A stretch of DNA of 51,597 nucleotides from Acidimicrobiales bacterium. Its GTDB lineage: Bacteria; Actinomycetota; Acidimicrobiia; Acidimicrobiales; Iamiaceae. Position numbers and translations under genes: made by a program. Under the pieces are notes generated by a model. The model was not told where the DNA came from. It saw only the letters and a program-made list of their open reading frames with translations, and ran no database searches. The stretch is taken from positions 1 through 51,597 of the forward strand of contig JAUJOW010000003.1 in the NCBI GenBank assembly GCA_030447445.1, read 5' to 3'. Below are positions 29,544-37,388 of this stretch, piece after piece (positions within the stretch are counted from its first letter, which is position 1; each line of letters opens with the position of its first letter).

Positions 29544-31132
29544 CGCCGCGCTCCTCGCTCGGTGGGCCAGGCCTCGGGGCAACCCTGCCTGATCCATTCG
29601 GCGGCCGCCACCGCTGCGAAGACAGCGTCGGAGCCGTTGACCGGCTCCTCACCGGTTCGCCGCTCGATATCGACGTCGATGGGTGGCGTGTCGACGGCTC
29701 GCAGGATCCCGAAGGATCGGATGGTCAGGTCGGCCACGGTCCCGTCCTCGGCGACGGACAGGCCCTCGGTGCGCACCCAGCCCAGGCCCATGTGAGCGGC
29801 GCCGACGCAATAGGACCGGAGCACCACCTCGTCGAGCGGGTCGCCACAGGCCACCCGCACCCGCACCCGGCCGTCGTGGCCCACCTCGGCCTCGGCAGTG
29901 GCCCCGTTCGGGGCGGTCACGGTGACGGCCGGGTGGCCGGCGAGGGCGGCGAGCAGTGCGGCGGCCTCGGCCCAGCCGGCCCCCCGCACCGCCACCGACG
30001 TGGGCGGCCCGGCCACGTCGACCTCGGTCACCTCCAAGCCCGGGGCGGCAGCGGCGACGGCGGCGGCCACACCTGGGGTGCGCACGATCCGGAGCACCCC
30101 GGAACCGTCGGCGGCGACACCGGCGGCCACCGGAGGGCGCTTGGGTCCGAGGCGAACGGTGTCCTCCCGCGACAGCAGCACCCGCACGGCGCGGCCATGA
30201 CGGTCGGCCAGCGCTCGGGCCGCCGCCGGGGCCAGGGAGGTGGTCTTGCCTCCGAACGCCCCGCCGTTGGCGAGCGGGCTGGCCGGTTCCCCCCCCGGTT
30301 GGCACCAGGACGCATCGGTTTCGAGGTAGGCCGGCTCGACCCACGCCGTGCGCAGGGTGACGACCCAGTCCCCCGGGGGCACGCCGAGGGGCCGGCTGAC
30401 ATCGGCGGTGGTGCGCCGGCCCTGCACCTTGCCGGCTCCGGCCCGGGCCTCGGTCAACGTCTCGCCGACCGACCAGCCCCCTCGACCGTCGGGCACGGCC
30501 ACCAGCGCCTCCGCCGGTGCGGTGTCGTCGGCGAAGCCCCCGTGCCCGAGGGCGACGTCGGGGCCGACCCGCTGGGGCACCCCGCCCTCGAGGGCGGCCC
30601 GGCGGGCGGCGGCGGCGAGGTCCCGCCCGGCCAGGGTTGCGCCCGGGTCGGCGCCGGCGGCGGGATCGGCGGCGACGAGGTCGTAGGCGTCGAGGATGGT
30701 GCGCCAGCCGGTGCACCGGCACAGGTGGGCCTGGAGGGCGCGGGCCACGGGGGGGTGATCCCCCGCTTCCACGCCCCGGTCGGCGAGGGCCTTCAGGCGC
30801 ACGACGATCCCCGGGGTGCAGAAGCCGCACTGGCTGCCGCCGGCGGCGCAGAAGGCGTCGCCCCATCGCCGCCGGTCACCCTCGGCCAGGCCGTCGACGG
30901 TGGTGACCCGGCGACCGGCGACCCGGCGGACCGGCGTCACACACGCCACGCGGGGGCTCCCGTCGACGAGGACGGTGCAGCACCCGCACTGGCCCTGCGG
31001 GCTGCACCCGTCCTTCGGTCCCGAGCAGCCGAGCCGGTCGCGAAGCACCTCGAGCAGGTTGGTCCCGTCGTCGGCCACCGTGGCCGGGCGGCCGTCGACC
31101 TCGAACGAGATCGACTGCTCGTGGACGGTCAC
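29540..31132 (-). CDS. compact xanthine-dehydrogenase-family fusion: 2Fe-2S domains plus shortened molybdopterin domain
   Basis: A 530-residue protein from a GTG at 31132. Residues 1-160 are a CoxS/XdhA-type iron-sulfur unit: CSPQGQCGCCTVLVDG for the first cluster, then SQCGFCTPGIVVRLKAL and LCRCTGWRTILDAYDLV for the second. Residues about 170-520 match parts of the molybdenum subunit. These include HGGFADDTAPAEALVAV, WVEPAYLETDASW, SPLANGGAFGGKTTS (cofactor-binding GGxFGGK) and VVLRSYCVGAAHMGLGWVRT. The molybdenum part is about half the length of a normal subunit, and there is no FAD domain. It probably oxidises an aromatic or purine-like aldehyde or heterocycle; the substrate is unknown. 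Its stop overlaps the ridA start. Confidence 0.8.
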   Translation of the reverse strand: MTVHEQSISFEVDGRPATVADDGTNLLEVLRDRLGCSGPKDGCSPQGQCGCCTVLVDGSPRVACVTPVRRVAGRRVTTVDGLAEGDRRRWGDAFCAAGGSQCGFCTPGIVVRLKALADRGVEAGDHPPVARALQAHLCRCTGWRTILDAYDLVAADPAAGADPGATLAGRDLAAAARRAALEGGVPQRVGPDVALGHGGFADDTAPAEALVAVPDGRGGWSVGETLTEARAGAGKVQGRRTTADVSRPLGVPPGDWVVTLRTAWVEPAYLETDASWCQPGGEPASPLANGGAFGGKTTSLAPAAARALADRHGRAVRVLLSREDTVRLGPKRPPVAAGVAADGSGVLRIVRTPGVAAAVAAAAPGLEVTEVDVAGPPTSVAVRGAGWAEAAALLAALAGHPAVTVTAPNGATAEAEVGHDGRVRVRVACGDPLDEVVLRSYCVGAAHMGLGWVRTEGLSVAEDGTVADLTIRSFGILRAVDTPPIDVDIERRTGEEPVNGSDAVFAAVAAAEWIRQGCPEAWPTERGARR

Positions 31133-31154
31133 GAGCGGAGGATAGGTTCAGCCG

Positions 31155-32069
31155 GTGCCCGACCCCGTGCCCCACCCGTTGACCCGCCGCGCCGTCCTCG
31201 CCGGCGGGTTGGCGCTGGCGGTGGCGGCCGGGTGTGGTGGTGACGACGATGCCGTCACCGTCGACGAGGACGGCGGCGGGGGCGAGGGCACCACCCGGTC
31301 ACTCGTCGCCTTCTTCGACGGGTCCAGTTCGCTCGTGCCCGGTCGACCGCAGCGGGCGCCGTTCGGGATAGGCGACGACCGCGGGGCGCTCGTGACCGAC
31401 GTCCCCGACGAGCTCCTCTTCACACTGCGGGACCGGGACGGGAGGGCGATCGGTGATCCCCTCCCGACCTCCAGCCACGCCAGAGGACTGCCCCGGGCCT
31501 ACTTCCCGGTGGCGGTCACGGTCCCGGGCGCCGGCATCTACGGCGTCACAACGCAGATCGCCGGCGAGACCATCGAGGCCGCCTTCGCCGTCGGCCGCCC
31601 CGAGGACGTCCGCATCCCCGGCCCCGGCGACCCGATGCCGGTGGTGGACACGCCGACCACCGCCGATCCTCGCGGCGTGGATCCCATCTGCACGAACGAG
31701 CCGCCCTGCCCGCTGCACGAGGTGAACCTGCGCGAGGCGGTGGCCGGGAAGAGACCGGCCGCGCTCCTGGTGTCGACGCCGGCGTTCTGCCAGACCGCCA
31801 TCTGCGGCCCGGTGCTCGACTTCCTCCTGGCCGAGCGGGACGCCTTCGGCGACCGCATCGAGCTCATCCACGCCGAGGTGTACCGCGACGCCGGGGAGGC
31901 CGAGGAGAAGGGCGCATCGGCCACCACCGCTCCCGTCGTCGAAGCCCTCCACCTGACCTTCGAGCCCTGCTTGCTGACCATCCGGTCCGACGGCACCGTC
32001 GACCGCCGGCTGGACGTCATCTTCGACACCGCAGAGCTGCGCGAGGCCTTGACCGCCCTCGTTGCCTGA
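31155..32069 (+). CDS. lipoprotein with a thioredoxin-like C-terminal domain
   Basis: A 304-residue exported protein. The signal peptide TRRAVLAGGLALAVAAGCGG has twin Arg at residues 11-12 and a lipobox Cys at 27, so it is likely lipidated and perhaps Tat-exported. An Asp/Gly-rich linker follows. A beta-rich middle domain includes YFPVAVTVPGAGIYGVTTQI. The C-terminal domain has ICTNEPPCPLHEVNLREAV, ALLVSTPAFCQTAICGPVLD and LTIRSDGTVDRRLDVIF, thioredoxin-like with a wide Cys pair (FCQTAIC). It may act in extracytoplasmic thiol or metal handling. It diverges from the molybdoenzyme-like gene. Confidence 0.75.
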   Translation: MPDPVPHPLTRRAVLAGGLALAVAAGCGGDDDAVTVDEDGGGGEGTTRSLVAFFDGSSSLVPGRPQRAPFGIGDDRGALVTDVPDELLFTLRDRDGRAIGDPLPTSSHARGLPRAYFPVAVTVPGAGIYGVTTQIAGETIEAAFAVGRPEDVRIPGPGDPMPVVDTPTTADPRGVDPICTNEPPCPLHEVNLREAVAGKRPAALLVSTPAFCQTAICGPVLDFLLAERDAFGDRIELIHAEVYRDAGEAEEKGASATTAPVVEALHLTFEPCLLTIRSDGTVDRRLDVIFDTAELREALTALVA

Positions 32070-32517
32070 GGAACCCGTCTCCCTCGACCGGCTCGCTCGC
32101 CGGGCCGAGCGGCTGGCCCGCATCCGGGCCGACACCGAACACCGCCTCGATGGGGTCCTTGGCGACCAGCTCGACGGCCGGCCCGAGAGCCCGGGCCCTG
32201 GCCCGTCGCCGGAGGGGTCGGTTCTCATCCCTGTCGGCCTGGTCGTGGTCGGGATGGCCGCCGCGCTGGGCCTGCTCGTGGCCGGCGCTCCCCCGCCCTC
32301 CGCCTTGGCCCCCATCGGCCTGTCCCTCCTCGCCGCCCTGCTCGCCCGCCGCCGCCTCACCACCGACCCGACCGCGGCGCCCCGACCGGCTGGGAGCCGG
32401 GCCACCATGGCCGCCCGGGCCGCCGCTGCTGCCCACGAGCGTGCCCTGCGAGACTGGCGAGCGGCCTGGATCCGCTCCGGTTCAGGCCCGCAGTCGAAAC
32501 GTCAGGAGAAGCTCTGA
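32062..32517 (+). CDS. small membrane protein of unknown function
   Basis: About 151 residues from a TTG at 32062 that overlaps the lipoprotein stop. The N-terminus is charged (SLDRLARRAERLARIRADTE). Two hydrophobic segments follow, SVLIPVGLVVVGMAAALGLL and ALAPIGLSLLAALLA, then a basic helical tail. The TTG start and overlap suggest coupling to the lipoprotein gene. No family is recognised. The last 16 bases overlap the convergent erpA-like gene. Confidence 0.6.
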   Translation: MPEEPVSLDRLARRAERLARIRADTEHRLDGVLGDQLDGRPESPGPGPSPEGSVLIPVGLVVVGMAAALGLLVAGAPPPSALAPIGLSLLAALLARRRLTTDPTAAPRPAGSRATMAARAAAAAHERALRDWRAAWIRSGSGPQSKRQEKL

Positions 32518-32822
32518 CCGCACCCGCAGGTGCGCTGCGCGTTGGGGTTGTCGATGGCGAACCCCGCCTGCTGCAGGCCGTCCTTGAAGTCGAGCCTGGC
32601 ACCGGAGAGGAGCTGGGCGCTCGAGGGGTCGACCACCACACGGACACCGTCGAAGTCGGCGGTCACGTCGTCGCCGGCCACGTCGCTGTCGAAGAACATC
32701 TCGTAGCTGAAACCGGAGCAACCGCCGGGTCGCACCGCGACCCGCAGCGCCAGGTTCTCGTCACCTTCGGCGACGATGAGCTCTCTGACCTTGGTGGCGG
32801 CGGAATCGGTGAGGGTGATCAC
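32502..32822 (-). CDS. erpA: A-type iron-sulfur cluster carrier (ErpA/IscA family)
   Basis: A 106-residue protein from a GTG at 32822. ITLTDSAATKVRELIVAEGD is followed by LRVAVRPGGCSGFSYEMFFD, and the C-terminal pair in RTCGCGQSFS completes the three conserved Cys that hold a cluster. Such proteins pass Fe-S clusters to apo-enzymes. The window has several likely clients (ThiC, the 2Fe-2S molybdoenzyme, WhiB). It lies next to a SufR-like regulator and Mrp, which supports an Fe-S role. Confidence 0.95.
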   Translation of the reverse strand: MITLTDSAATKVRELIVAEGDENLALRVAVRPGGCSGFSYEMFFDSDVAGDDVTADFDGVRVVVDPSSAQLLSGARLDFKDGLQQAGFAIDNPNAQRTCGCGQSFS

Positions 32823-32863
32823 GGGGGGTCCTCCTGGGGCGGTGGCGCGGCGGCGCCACCATG

Positions 32864-33595
32864 CTACCGGGCCCCGGCGCCGACCGTCTCGGCCCCGGGT
32901 GCGTCGCCCAGGCTGAGCTCGACCTGGCACGGGGTGCGGTCGACCAGTGAACCGAAGCGCTCGACGCGGCCGCCGCCGAGCTGGTCCACCAGGCCCTCGA
33001 TCATCCCCCGGTGGAGGCTGCACACGAGGTCGGGGCGCCGCTCGGCCAGCTCGCGGAACGGGCAGTGCGTGAAGGCGATGGTGGCGGCTCCGTCGCCGTC
33101 GGCCACGGCGGGATCGAAGCCGAGCGTGGCCAGCTGGCCGGTGACCGCAGCGAGGCACGGGGAGGCCGCCCAACCCCGGGCGTCGGCCCGGCCTTGTTCC
33201 CGGCCGGCTTCGGCGGCCTCTTCGGCGCCCGCTCCAGCCGACCCTGCCAATGTTAGGAGCATGCGGGCCAGCGCCGGGAACGACGGAGGCTCGAAACCGA
33301 GCGACGGCGCGTCGGGGGCCAGGCGGTAGCGGTGCTGGGGCCGGCCGACGCTGCCCCGAGGGTCGCTCTCCACGGTGAGGAGGCCGACCTCCCGCATGCG
33401 CTCGAGGTGGGGGCGGACGGTGTTGGGGTGCAGGGCGAGGGTGTCGGCGATGTCGGCGGTGGCCAGCGGCACCGCCGATCGGGCCAGCTCGAGGTAGATG
33501 GCGTAACGGGTGTTGTCGCCGAGCGCCTTGAGGATGGCCAACCGATCGCCCTGCGGGGCGGCGTCGCTGGGGTCGGTGGTGGTCGACTCGTCCAC
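32864..33595 (-). CDS. SufR/ArsR-like winged-helix regulator with Cys ligands
   Basis: A 243-residue regulator. The N-terminal winged helix has DRLAILKALGDNTRYAIYLE, LATADIADTLALHPNTVRPH and LTVESDPRGSVGRPQHRYRL. The C-terminal domain carries HCPFRELAERRPDLVCSLHR and, later, TPCQVELSLG, giving a Cys-x13-Cys pair and a third Cys. SufR-type repressors use such Cys to bind an Fe-S cluster and control suf genes. Spacing differs somewhat from classic SufR, so the ligand is inferred. It lies 41 bases upstream of erpA on the same strand, and its GTG faces mrp across 31 bases. Confidence 0.75.
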   Translation of the reverse strand: MDESTTTDPSDAAPQGDRLAILKALGDNTRYAIYLELARSAVPLATADIADTLALHPNTVRPHLERMREVGLLTVESDPRGSVGRPQHRYRLAPDAPSLGFEPPSFPALARMLLTLAGSAGAGAEEAAEAGREQGRADARGWAASPCLAAVTGQLATLGFDPAVADGDGAATIAFTHCPFRELAERRPDLVCSLHRGMIEGLVDQLGGGRVERFGSLVDRTPCQVELSLGDAPGAETVGAGAR

Positions 33596-33626
33596 GGCCC
33601 GAGATTACACGGGAGCGACCAGTAGA

Positions 33627-34859
33627 ATGCCGGTCGTGCCTTCCGCCGCCGACGCCACCCTCCCCGAGCAGCAGGATCTGTTGCGGCTCCTCCGGGGCGT
33701 GGTCGACCCCGAGCTGGGCAGCGACATCGTCGATCTCGGCATGGTGCGGGCCGTCGAGGTGGGGCCCGACGGTGCCGTCGTGGTCACCATCGCCCTCACC
33801 ACCAGCGGCTGCCCCTTGCGGGCGCAGATCCAGCGCGACATCCGCAGCCGGATCGGGTCGGTGCCCGGCGTGACCGACGTCCGGCTGTCGTGGACCGAGA
33901 TGACAGCCGCCGAGCGGTCGAGCGCCATGGGCAAGGCCCGGTGGAACGTGGCCCAGCGCCCCGAGGACACCGCCGTCGGCCCCACCACCAGGGTCGTGAT
34001 GGTGGCGTCGGGCAAGGGCGGGGTGGGCAAGTCCTCGGTCACGGTCAACCTGGCCGCCGCGCTGGCCGCCCGGGGCATGAAGGTCGGGGTGCTCGACGCC
34101 GACGTCTGGGGCTTCTCGGTCCCCCGCATGCTCGGTCTCAGCGGCCGGCTGGCCGGCCAACAGCAGGGCGAGCGCACGGTCATGGTGCCGAACGAGCGGG
34201 CCGTCGGCGACGGTGTGGTGCGGGTGGTGTCGATGGGGTTCCTGGTGGAGGACGAGGAGACCGCTCTCATGTGGCGTGGCCTCATGCTCAACCGGGGCGT
34301 GCAGCACTTCCTGCAGGACGTGGCCTGGGGCGACGACCTCGACTACCTGTTGATCGACATGCCTCCCGGGACCGGCGACGTGGCCATGGGTGTGGCCAAG
34401 CTCCTGCCCCGCGCCGAGGTGGTCATCGTCACCACGCCGGCTGTCGCCGCCCAGAAGGTCGCCGTGCGGGCCGTGGGGATGGCCCGCAAGAGCTACCTGC
34501 GGGTGGCCGGGGTGATCGAGAACATGAGCGCCTTCACCTGCGAGCACGGCGAGACCTACTCGCTGTTCGGGGTCGGCGGTGGCCAGACGCTGGCCGACGA
34601 CGCCGGCGTCCCGCTGCTCGGCCAGGTGCCGCTCGAACCGTCGGTGTCGATCGGGGGCGACGCCGGCCATCCGGTGGCACTGGGCGACGGGCCCGCCGCC
34701 GAGGCCTTCCGGGCCATCGCCGCCCGGATCGTCGAGGAGGCGGTCCCACCGCCGGAGATGGCGGGGTGCACCGCACGGATGCTCGACGCCGCCGTGGCCG
34801 CTCTCGATGCCGCCGACGAGGCCGAGCAGGACCGCCAGCCCGACCCGTCGACGGCCTGA
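33627..34859 (+). CDS. mrp: Mrp/NBP35-family iron-sulfur carrier P-loop ATPase
   Basis: A 410-residue protein. Residues 5-95 are a MIP18/DUF59 domain, with VVDPELGSDIVDLGMVRAVE and TTSGCPLRAQIQRDI. The ATPase part has the deviant Walker A VVMVASGKGGVGKSSVTVNL, then GVLDADVWGFSVPRMLGL, LLIDMPPGTGDVAMGVAKLL and GVIENMSAFTCEHGETY. These proteins carry or insert Fe-S clusters in the cytoplasm. The CxxC seen in some members is not obvious at the C-terminus. It diverges from the SufR-like gene and so belongs to the same Fe-S locus. Confidence 0.93.
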   Translation: MPVVPSAADATLPEQQDLLRLLRGVVDPELGSDIVDLGMVRAVEVGPDGAVVVTIALTTSGCPLRAQIQRDIRSRIGSVPGVTDVRLSWTEMTAAERSSAMGKARWNVAQRPEDTAVGPTTRVVMVASGKGGVGKSSVTVNLAAALAARGMKVGVLDADVWGFSVPRMLGLSGRLAGQQQGERTVMVPNERAVGDGVVRVVSMGFLVEDEETALMWRGLMLNRGVQHFLQDVAWGDDLDYLLIDMPPGTGDVAMGVAKLLPRAEVVIVTTPAVAAQKVAVRAVGMARKSYLRVAGVIENMSAFTCEHGETYSLFGVGGGQTLADDAGVPLLGQVPLEPSVSIGGDAGHPVALGDGPAAEAFRAIAARIVEEAVPPPEMAGCTARMLDAAVAALDAADEAEQDRQPDPSTA

Positions 34860-34878
34860 CCCCTGGCTCGTCAGCTCC

Positions 34879-35565
34879 TCATCGGTTGGTCAACGAGAAG
34901 TGCTGGTAGTCCTTGAGCGAGGTCCAGTAGCCGCCCCACTCCCAGCCGATGTAGCGGAAGGCCCGCACCACCTTGTCGTCGTGCACGATCATCCCGGGCA
35001 CCACGTCGCTGCGGTTGCGCCATCGTTCGCTGCCCGGTGGGTCGTACCGGCCGTCGCGCACATAGGGGTTCTGCATGGGGTTGATGTCGATGGCCCACCC
35101 GTAGGAGTGCTCGGACATGCCGGTGGTGCCGGCGATGGTGCGGCAGTTGAACGCCGAGGTGTTGTTGGCCGCCATCGAGCGGTCGTCGTCGGCGCCGTAC
35201 TCGTCCACCGGGCGGATCCGCTGCACCTGGAACCGGTCGTCGTAGAGGGCCTGGAACACGGCCAGCACGGCCCCGGCCTGATCGCGGTGCACCACCAGCA
35301 CGCCGACGTGGCGGGCTCCGTCGTAGCCCCAGTGGGCCACCGAGAGCACCCGCAGCGCGCTCCAGTGCACCGGGCAGCCCTCCCGCCAGGACAGGGCCAC
35401 GTCGGATCGGGTTGCCGCCCGGGCGCTGCCGGTGAAGGCGGGAACGCCCGCGGCGCCGGCGGCCGGGGGTCGGGCACCGCCGGTGGGGTCGGGCTGGCAG
35501 GCGACCACCGCGGCCAGGCCCGCCACGACCAGCACTGCCTTGCCCACGCTGCGCAACCGACTCAT
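34879..35565 (-). CDS. M15-family (VanY/LAS-type) peptidase lipoprotein
   Basis: A 228-residue secreted protein. The N-terminus KAVLVVAGLAAVVACQPDP has a lipobox with Cys23. The catalytic domain shows NCRTIAGTTGMSEHSYGWAI, the SxHxxGxAxD zinc motif, followed by DINPMQNPYV, and a late WGGYWTSLKDYQHFSL with the third zinc His. The family cleaves peptidoglycan stem peptides (D-Ala-D-Ala carboxypeptidase or L-Ala-D-Glu endopeptidase). The specificity here is unknown. Its stop faces the stop of mrp with a 19-base gap. Confidence 0.9.
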   Translation of the reverse strand: MSRLRSVGKAVLVVAGLAAVVACQPDPTGGARPPAAGAAGVPAFTGSARAATRSDVALSWREGCPVHWSALRVLSVAHWGYDGARHVGVLVVHRDQAGAVLAVFQALYDDRFQVQRIRPVDEYGADDDRSMAANNTSAFNCRTIAGTTGMSEHSYGWAIDINPMQNPYVRDGRYDPPGSERWRNRSDVVPGMIVHDDKVVRAFRYIGWEWGGYWTSLKDYQHFSLTNR

Positions 35566-35603
35566 CAGCGGGAGTCTCGCACCCCCACCGCTGGCTGTCG
35601 ACG

Positions 35604-37172
35604 GTGAGCGCCCACTCGGCGGAGACCGGCGGCGGGCGGAGGCGGCGTTGGATCCTGCTGGTAGCCGTGGTGGCGGCCGACTCGGTGTGGCTGGCCCTTG
35701 GTCCCCGACCCCCCACGTCCACCCGGTGGCTGCCCCTCGCCGCCGCGCTCGGCCTGCACGCCGCCCTGGTCGTCGCCGAATGGCGCCGTCCCCTGCTCGA
35801 CCGGCGAGCCCTCGTCGGCGCCACCGTGGCCGCCGTGGCCGTGGCCGTTGCCCTGGACCCCCGGGGTTCCGACGACGTGTGGCTCTACGCCATGTACGGC
35901 CGCATGGTGGAGACCCACCACGCCAACCCCTTCCTCGTGGCCCCCGGCGCCTTCCCCGGCGACCCCATGCTGGCCCACGTGGAGGAGGCCTGGCACGGCA
36001 CCCGCGCCTCCTACGGCCCCGCCTTCGTGGCCCTCTCGGCCGCCGGCGCCGCCGGGTTCGGTACGTCGGCCCTCGCCGCCCGGCTGTTCTTCCAGGTGGT
36101 GGCCGGGACGGCCCTGGTGGGGGCGGTGGCCATGCTGGCGTCCCGGCGGGCGGGTACGGCGGCGCTGGCCTTCGTCGGCCTGGCCCCGGCCGTGCTGGCC
36201 GTGGTGAACGGCGCCCACAACGACCTGCTGGCGGGGGCCGTGCTGGTCGGTGCCGTCGTCCTGGTGGAGGACCGGCGCTCCATCGCCGCTGGTGCCGTGG
36301 CCGGCCTCGCCGTGGCCGTCAAGGCGGTGGTGGCCCCGGCCGTGCTGGCCGTGGTGGTCGCTCTCGCGCTCCGCCGCCGATGGCCCGAGGCCGTCCGCGT
36401 CGGCGTCGTCTCGGCCGCTGTCGTCACCGCCGCCTACGTGGCCGCGGGCGGGACCGAAGCGCTCGAGCCGCTCACCACCCAGGCCGAGGTGAGCAGTCGC
36501 TCGTCGGTGTGGACCTCGCTGCGCTTCCTGGCCGTGGAGCGCGACGGCCCGGGGGCGGACTGGTTGGGCGGCCCGGAGGGCGCCCGGCGAGCGGCGATGG
36601 CGGCGGCGGGGCTGGCCTTTGCCGGCTTCGCGCTGCGCAACCGGCGCACGGCCGAGCCGGCCGCCTTCGCCGCCGCTGCCCTGGTGGCCACGCTGCTGGC
36701 CGCCACCTACGTCCTGCCGTGGTACTCCGCCGCCGTGCTGCCGGTGGCGGCGCTGGCCGGGCGGCGGCTGCTGGGAGCGGTGGTGGCGGCCCAGGCCGCC
36801 GTGATGCTCGTGGCCTACGTGCAACCGCCCGGCTCGCTGATCGCCGAGGGCGCCTTGACCCCCGAGACGCTGGTCCGCCTGGCTGCCGTGCAGGTCGCGC
36901 TGCTCGTGGTGGTGGCCGTGGGAGCCGGTGGCTGGCCCCGGCGGGATCAGCGCAGCCGCAGCTGGCGGAGCCCCTCGGGCGCCTCGCCCACCACACCGCG
37001 AGGCCCGCTGGGGGCCAGCGGCCGGTCGAGCCCCTCGCAGGCGCCGGGCTCGGAGGTGGAGGCCGTGGCCGCTCCCCGCAGCACCAAGCGGCAGCCGAGC
37101 TCGGTCTCCACCGAGAGTGACTCGCCCAGCTCGTCGACCACGTCCAACTCCACCGACTCGTCGCCGGGGTAG
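35604..37172 (+). CDS. multi-spanning GT-C-type glycosyltransferase (DUF2029-like)
   Basis: A 522-residue frame from a GTG at 35604. Many membrane segments occur up to about residue 445, and a first large loop has PRGSDDVWLYAMYGRMVETH and HANPFLVAPGAFPGDPM, typical of polyprenyl-linked mannosyltransferases. NGAHNDLLAGAVLVGAVVL and LLAATYVLPWYSAAVLPVAA lie further along. The last about 75 residues are Ser/Pro-rich and are antisense to the DUF779 gene. They may be a frameshift artefact or an unusual real tail. The enzyme probably builds envelope glycolipids or glycans. Confidence 0.7.
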   Translation: MSAHSAETGGGRRRRWILLVAVVAADSVWLALGPRPPTSTRWLPLAAALGLHAALVVAEWRRPLLDRRALVGATVAAVAVAVALDPRGSDDVWLYAMYGRMVETHHANPFLVAPGAFPGDPMLAHVEEAWHGTRASYGPAFVALSAAGAAGFGTSALAARLFFQVVAGTALVGAVAMLASRRAGTAALAFVGLAPAVLAVVNGAHNDLLAGAVLVGAVVLVEDRRSIAAGAVAGLAVAVKAVVAPAVLAVVVALALRRRWPEAVRVGVVSAAVVTAAYVAAGGTEALEPLTTQAEVSSRSSVWTSLRFLAVERDGPGADWLGGPEGARRAAMAAAGLAFAGFALRNRRTAEPAAFAAAALVATLLAATYVLPWYSAAVLPVAALAGRRLLGAVVAAQAAVMLVAYVQPPGSLIAEGALTPETLVRLAAVQVALLVVVAVGAGGWPRRDQRSRSWRSPSGASPTTPRGPLGASGRSSPSQAPGSEVEAVAAPRSTKRQPSSVSTESDSPSSSTTSNSTDSSPG

Positions 37173-37381
37173 ACGGCCCGCAGGTAGGCCGGCGCCCACA
37201 CGGGGACACCGGCGACCTCGCCGACCTCCTCCTGGTCGGGGCCAGGCCAGAAGTCCTCGTACAGGAAGGGGGCTGTGGACTCGCAGCACCCGGTGCCGAT
37301 CGTGACCGTGAGGGTGCCCGACCGCAGCGCCTTCATGCGCTCCACCACCACCCGAGCCCGGTCCGTGGCCGTGATGCGCAC
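36947..37381 (-). CDS. DUF779-family protein
   Basis: A 144-residue protein with TGCCESTAPFLYEDFWPGPD (the Cys-Cys region typical of DUF779), VGEVAGVPVWAPAYL and LDVVDELGESLSVETELGCR. DUF779 genes commonly accompany acetaldehyde/aldehyde dehydrogenase genes, and one lies 8 bases upstream here, on the same strand. The function is unproven; a metal- or redox-linked helper role is possible from the Cys pair. The C-terminal region overlaps the tail of the convergent GT-C frame by 226 bases. Confidence 0.85.
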   Translation of the reverse strand: MRITATDRARVVVERMKALRSGTLTVTIGTGCCESTAPFLYEDFWPGPDQEEVGEVAGVPVWAPAYLRAVYPGDESVELDVVDELGESLSVETELGCRLVLRGAATASTSEPGACEGLDRPLAPSGPRGVVGEAPEGLRQLRLR

Positions 37382-37388
37382 GCGCTGC

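Noticed and set aside
32825..34670. Very long minus-strand frame running from mrp into the ErpA gene
   Set aside because: His/Gly/Pro-rich text antisense to mrp and out of frame with the SufR-like gene; only its last 106 residues are real.
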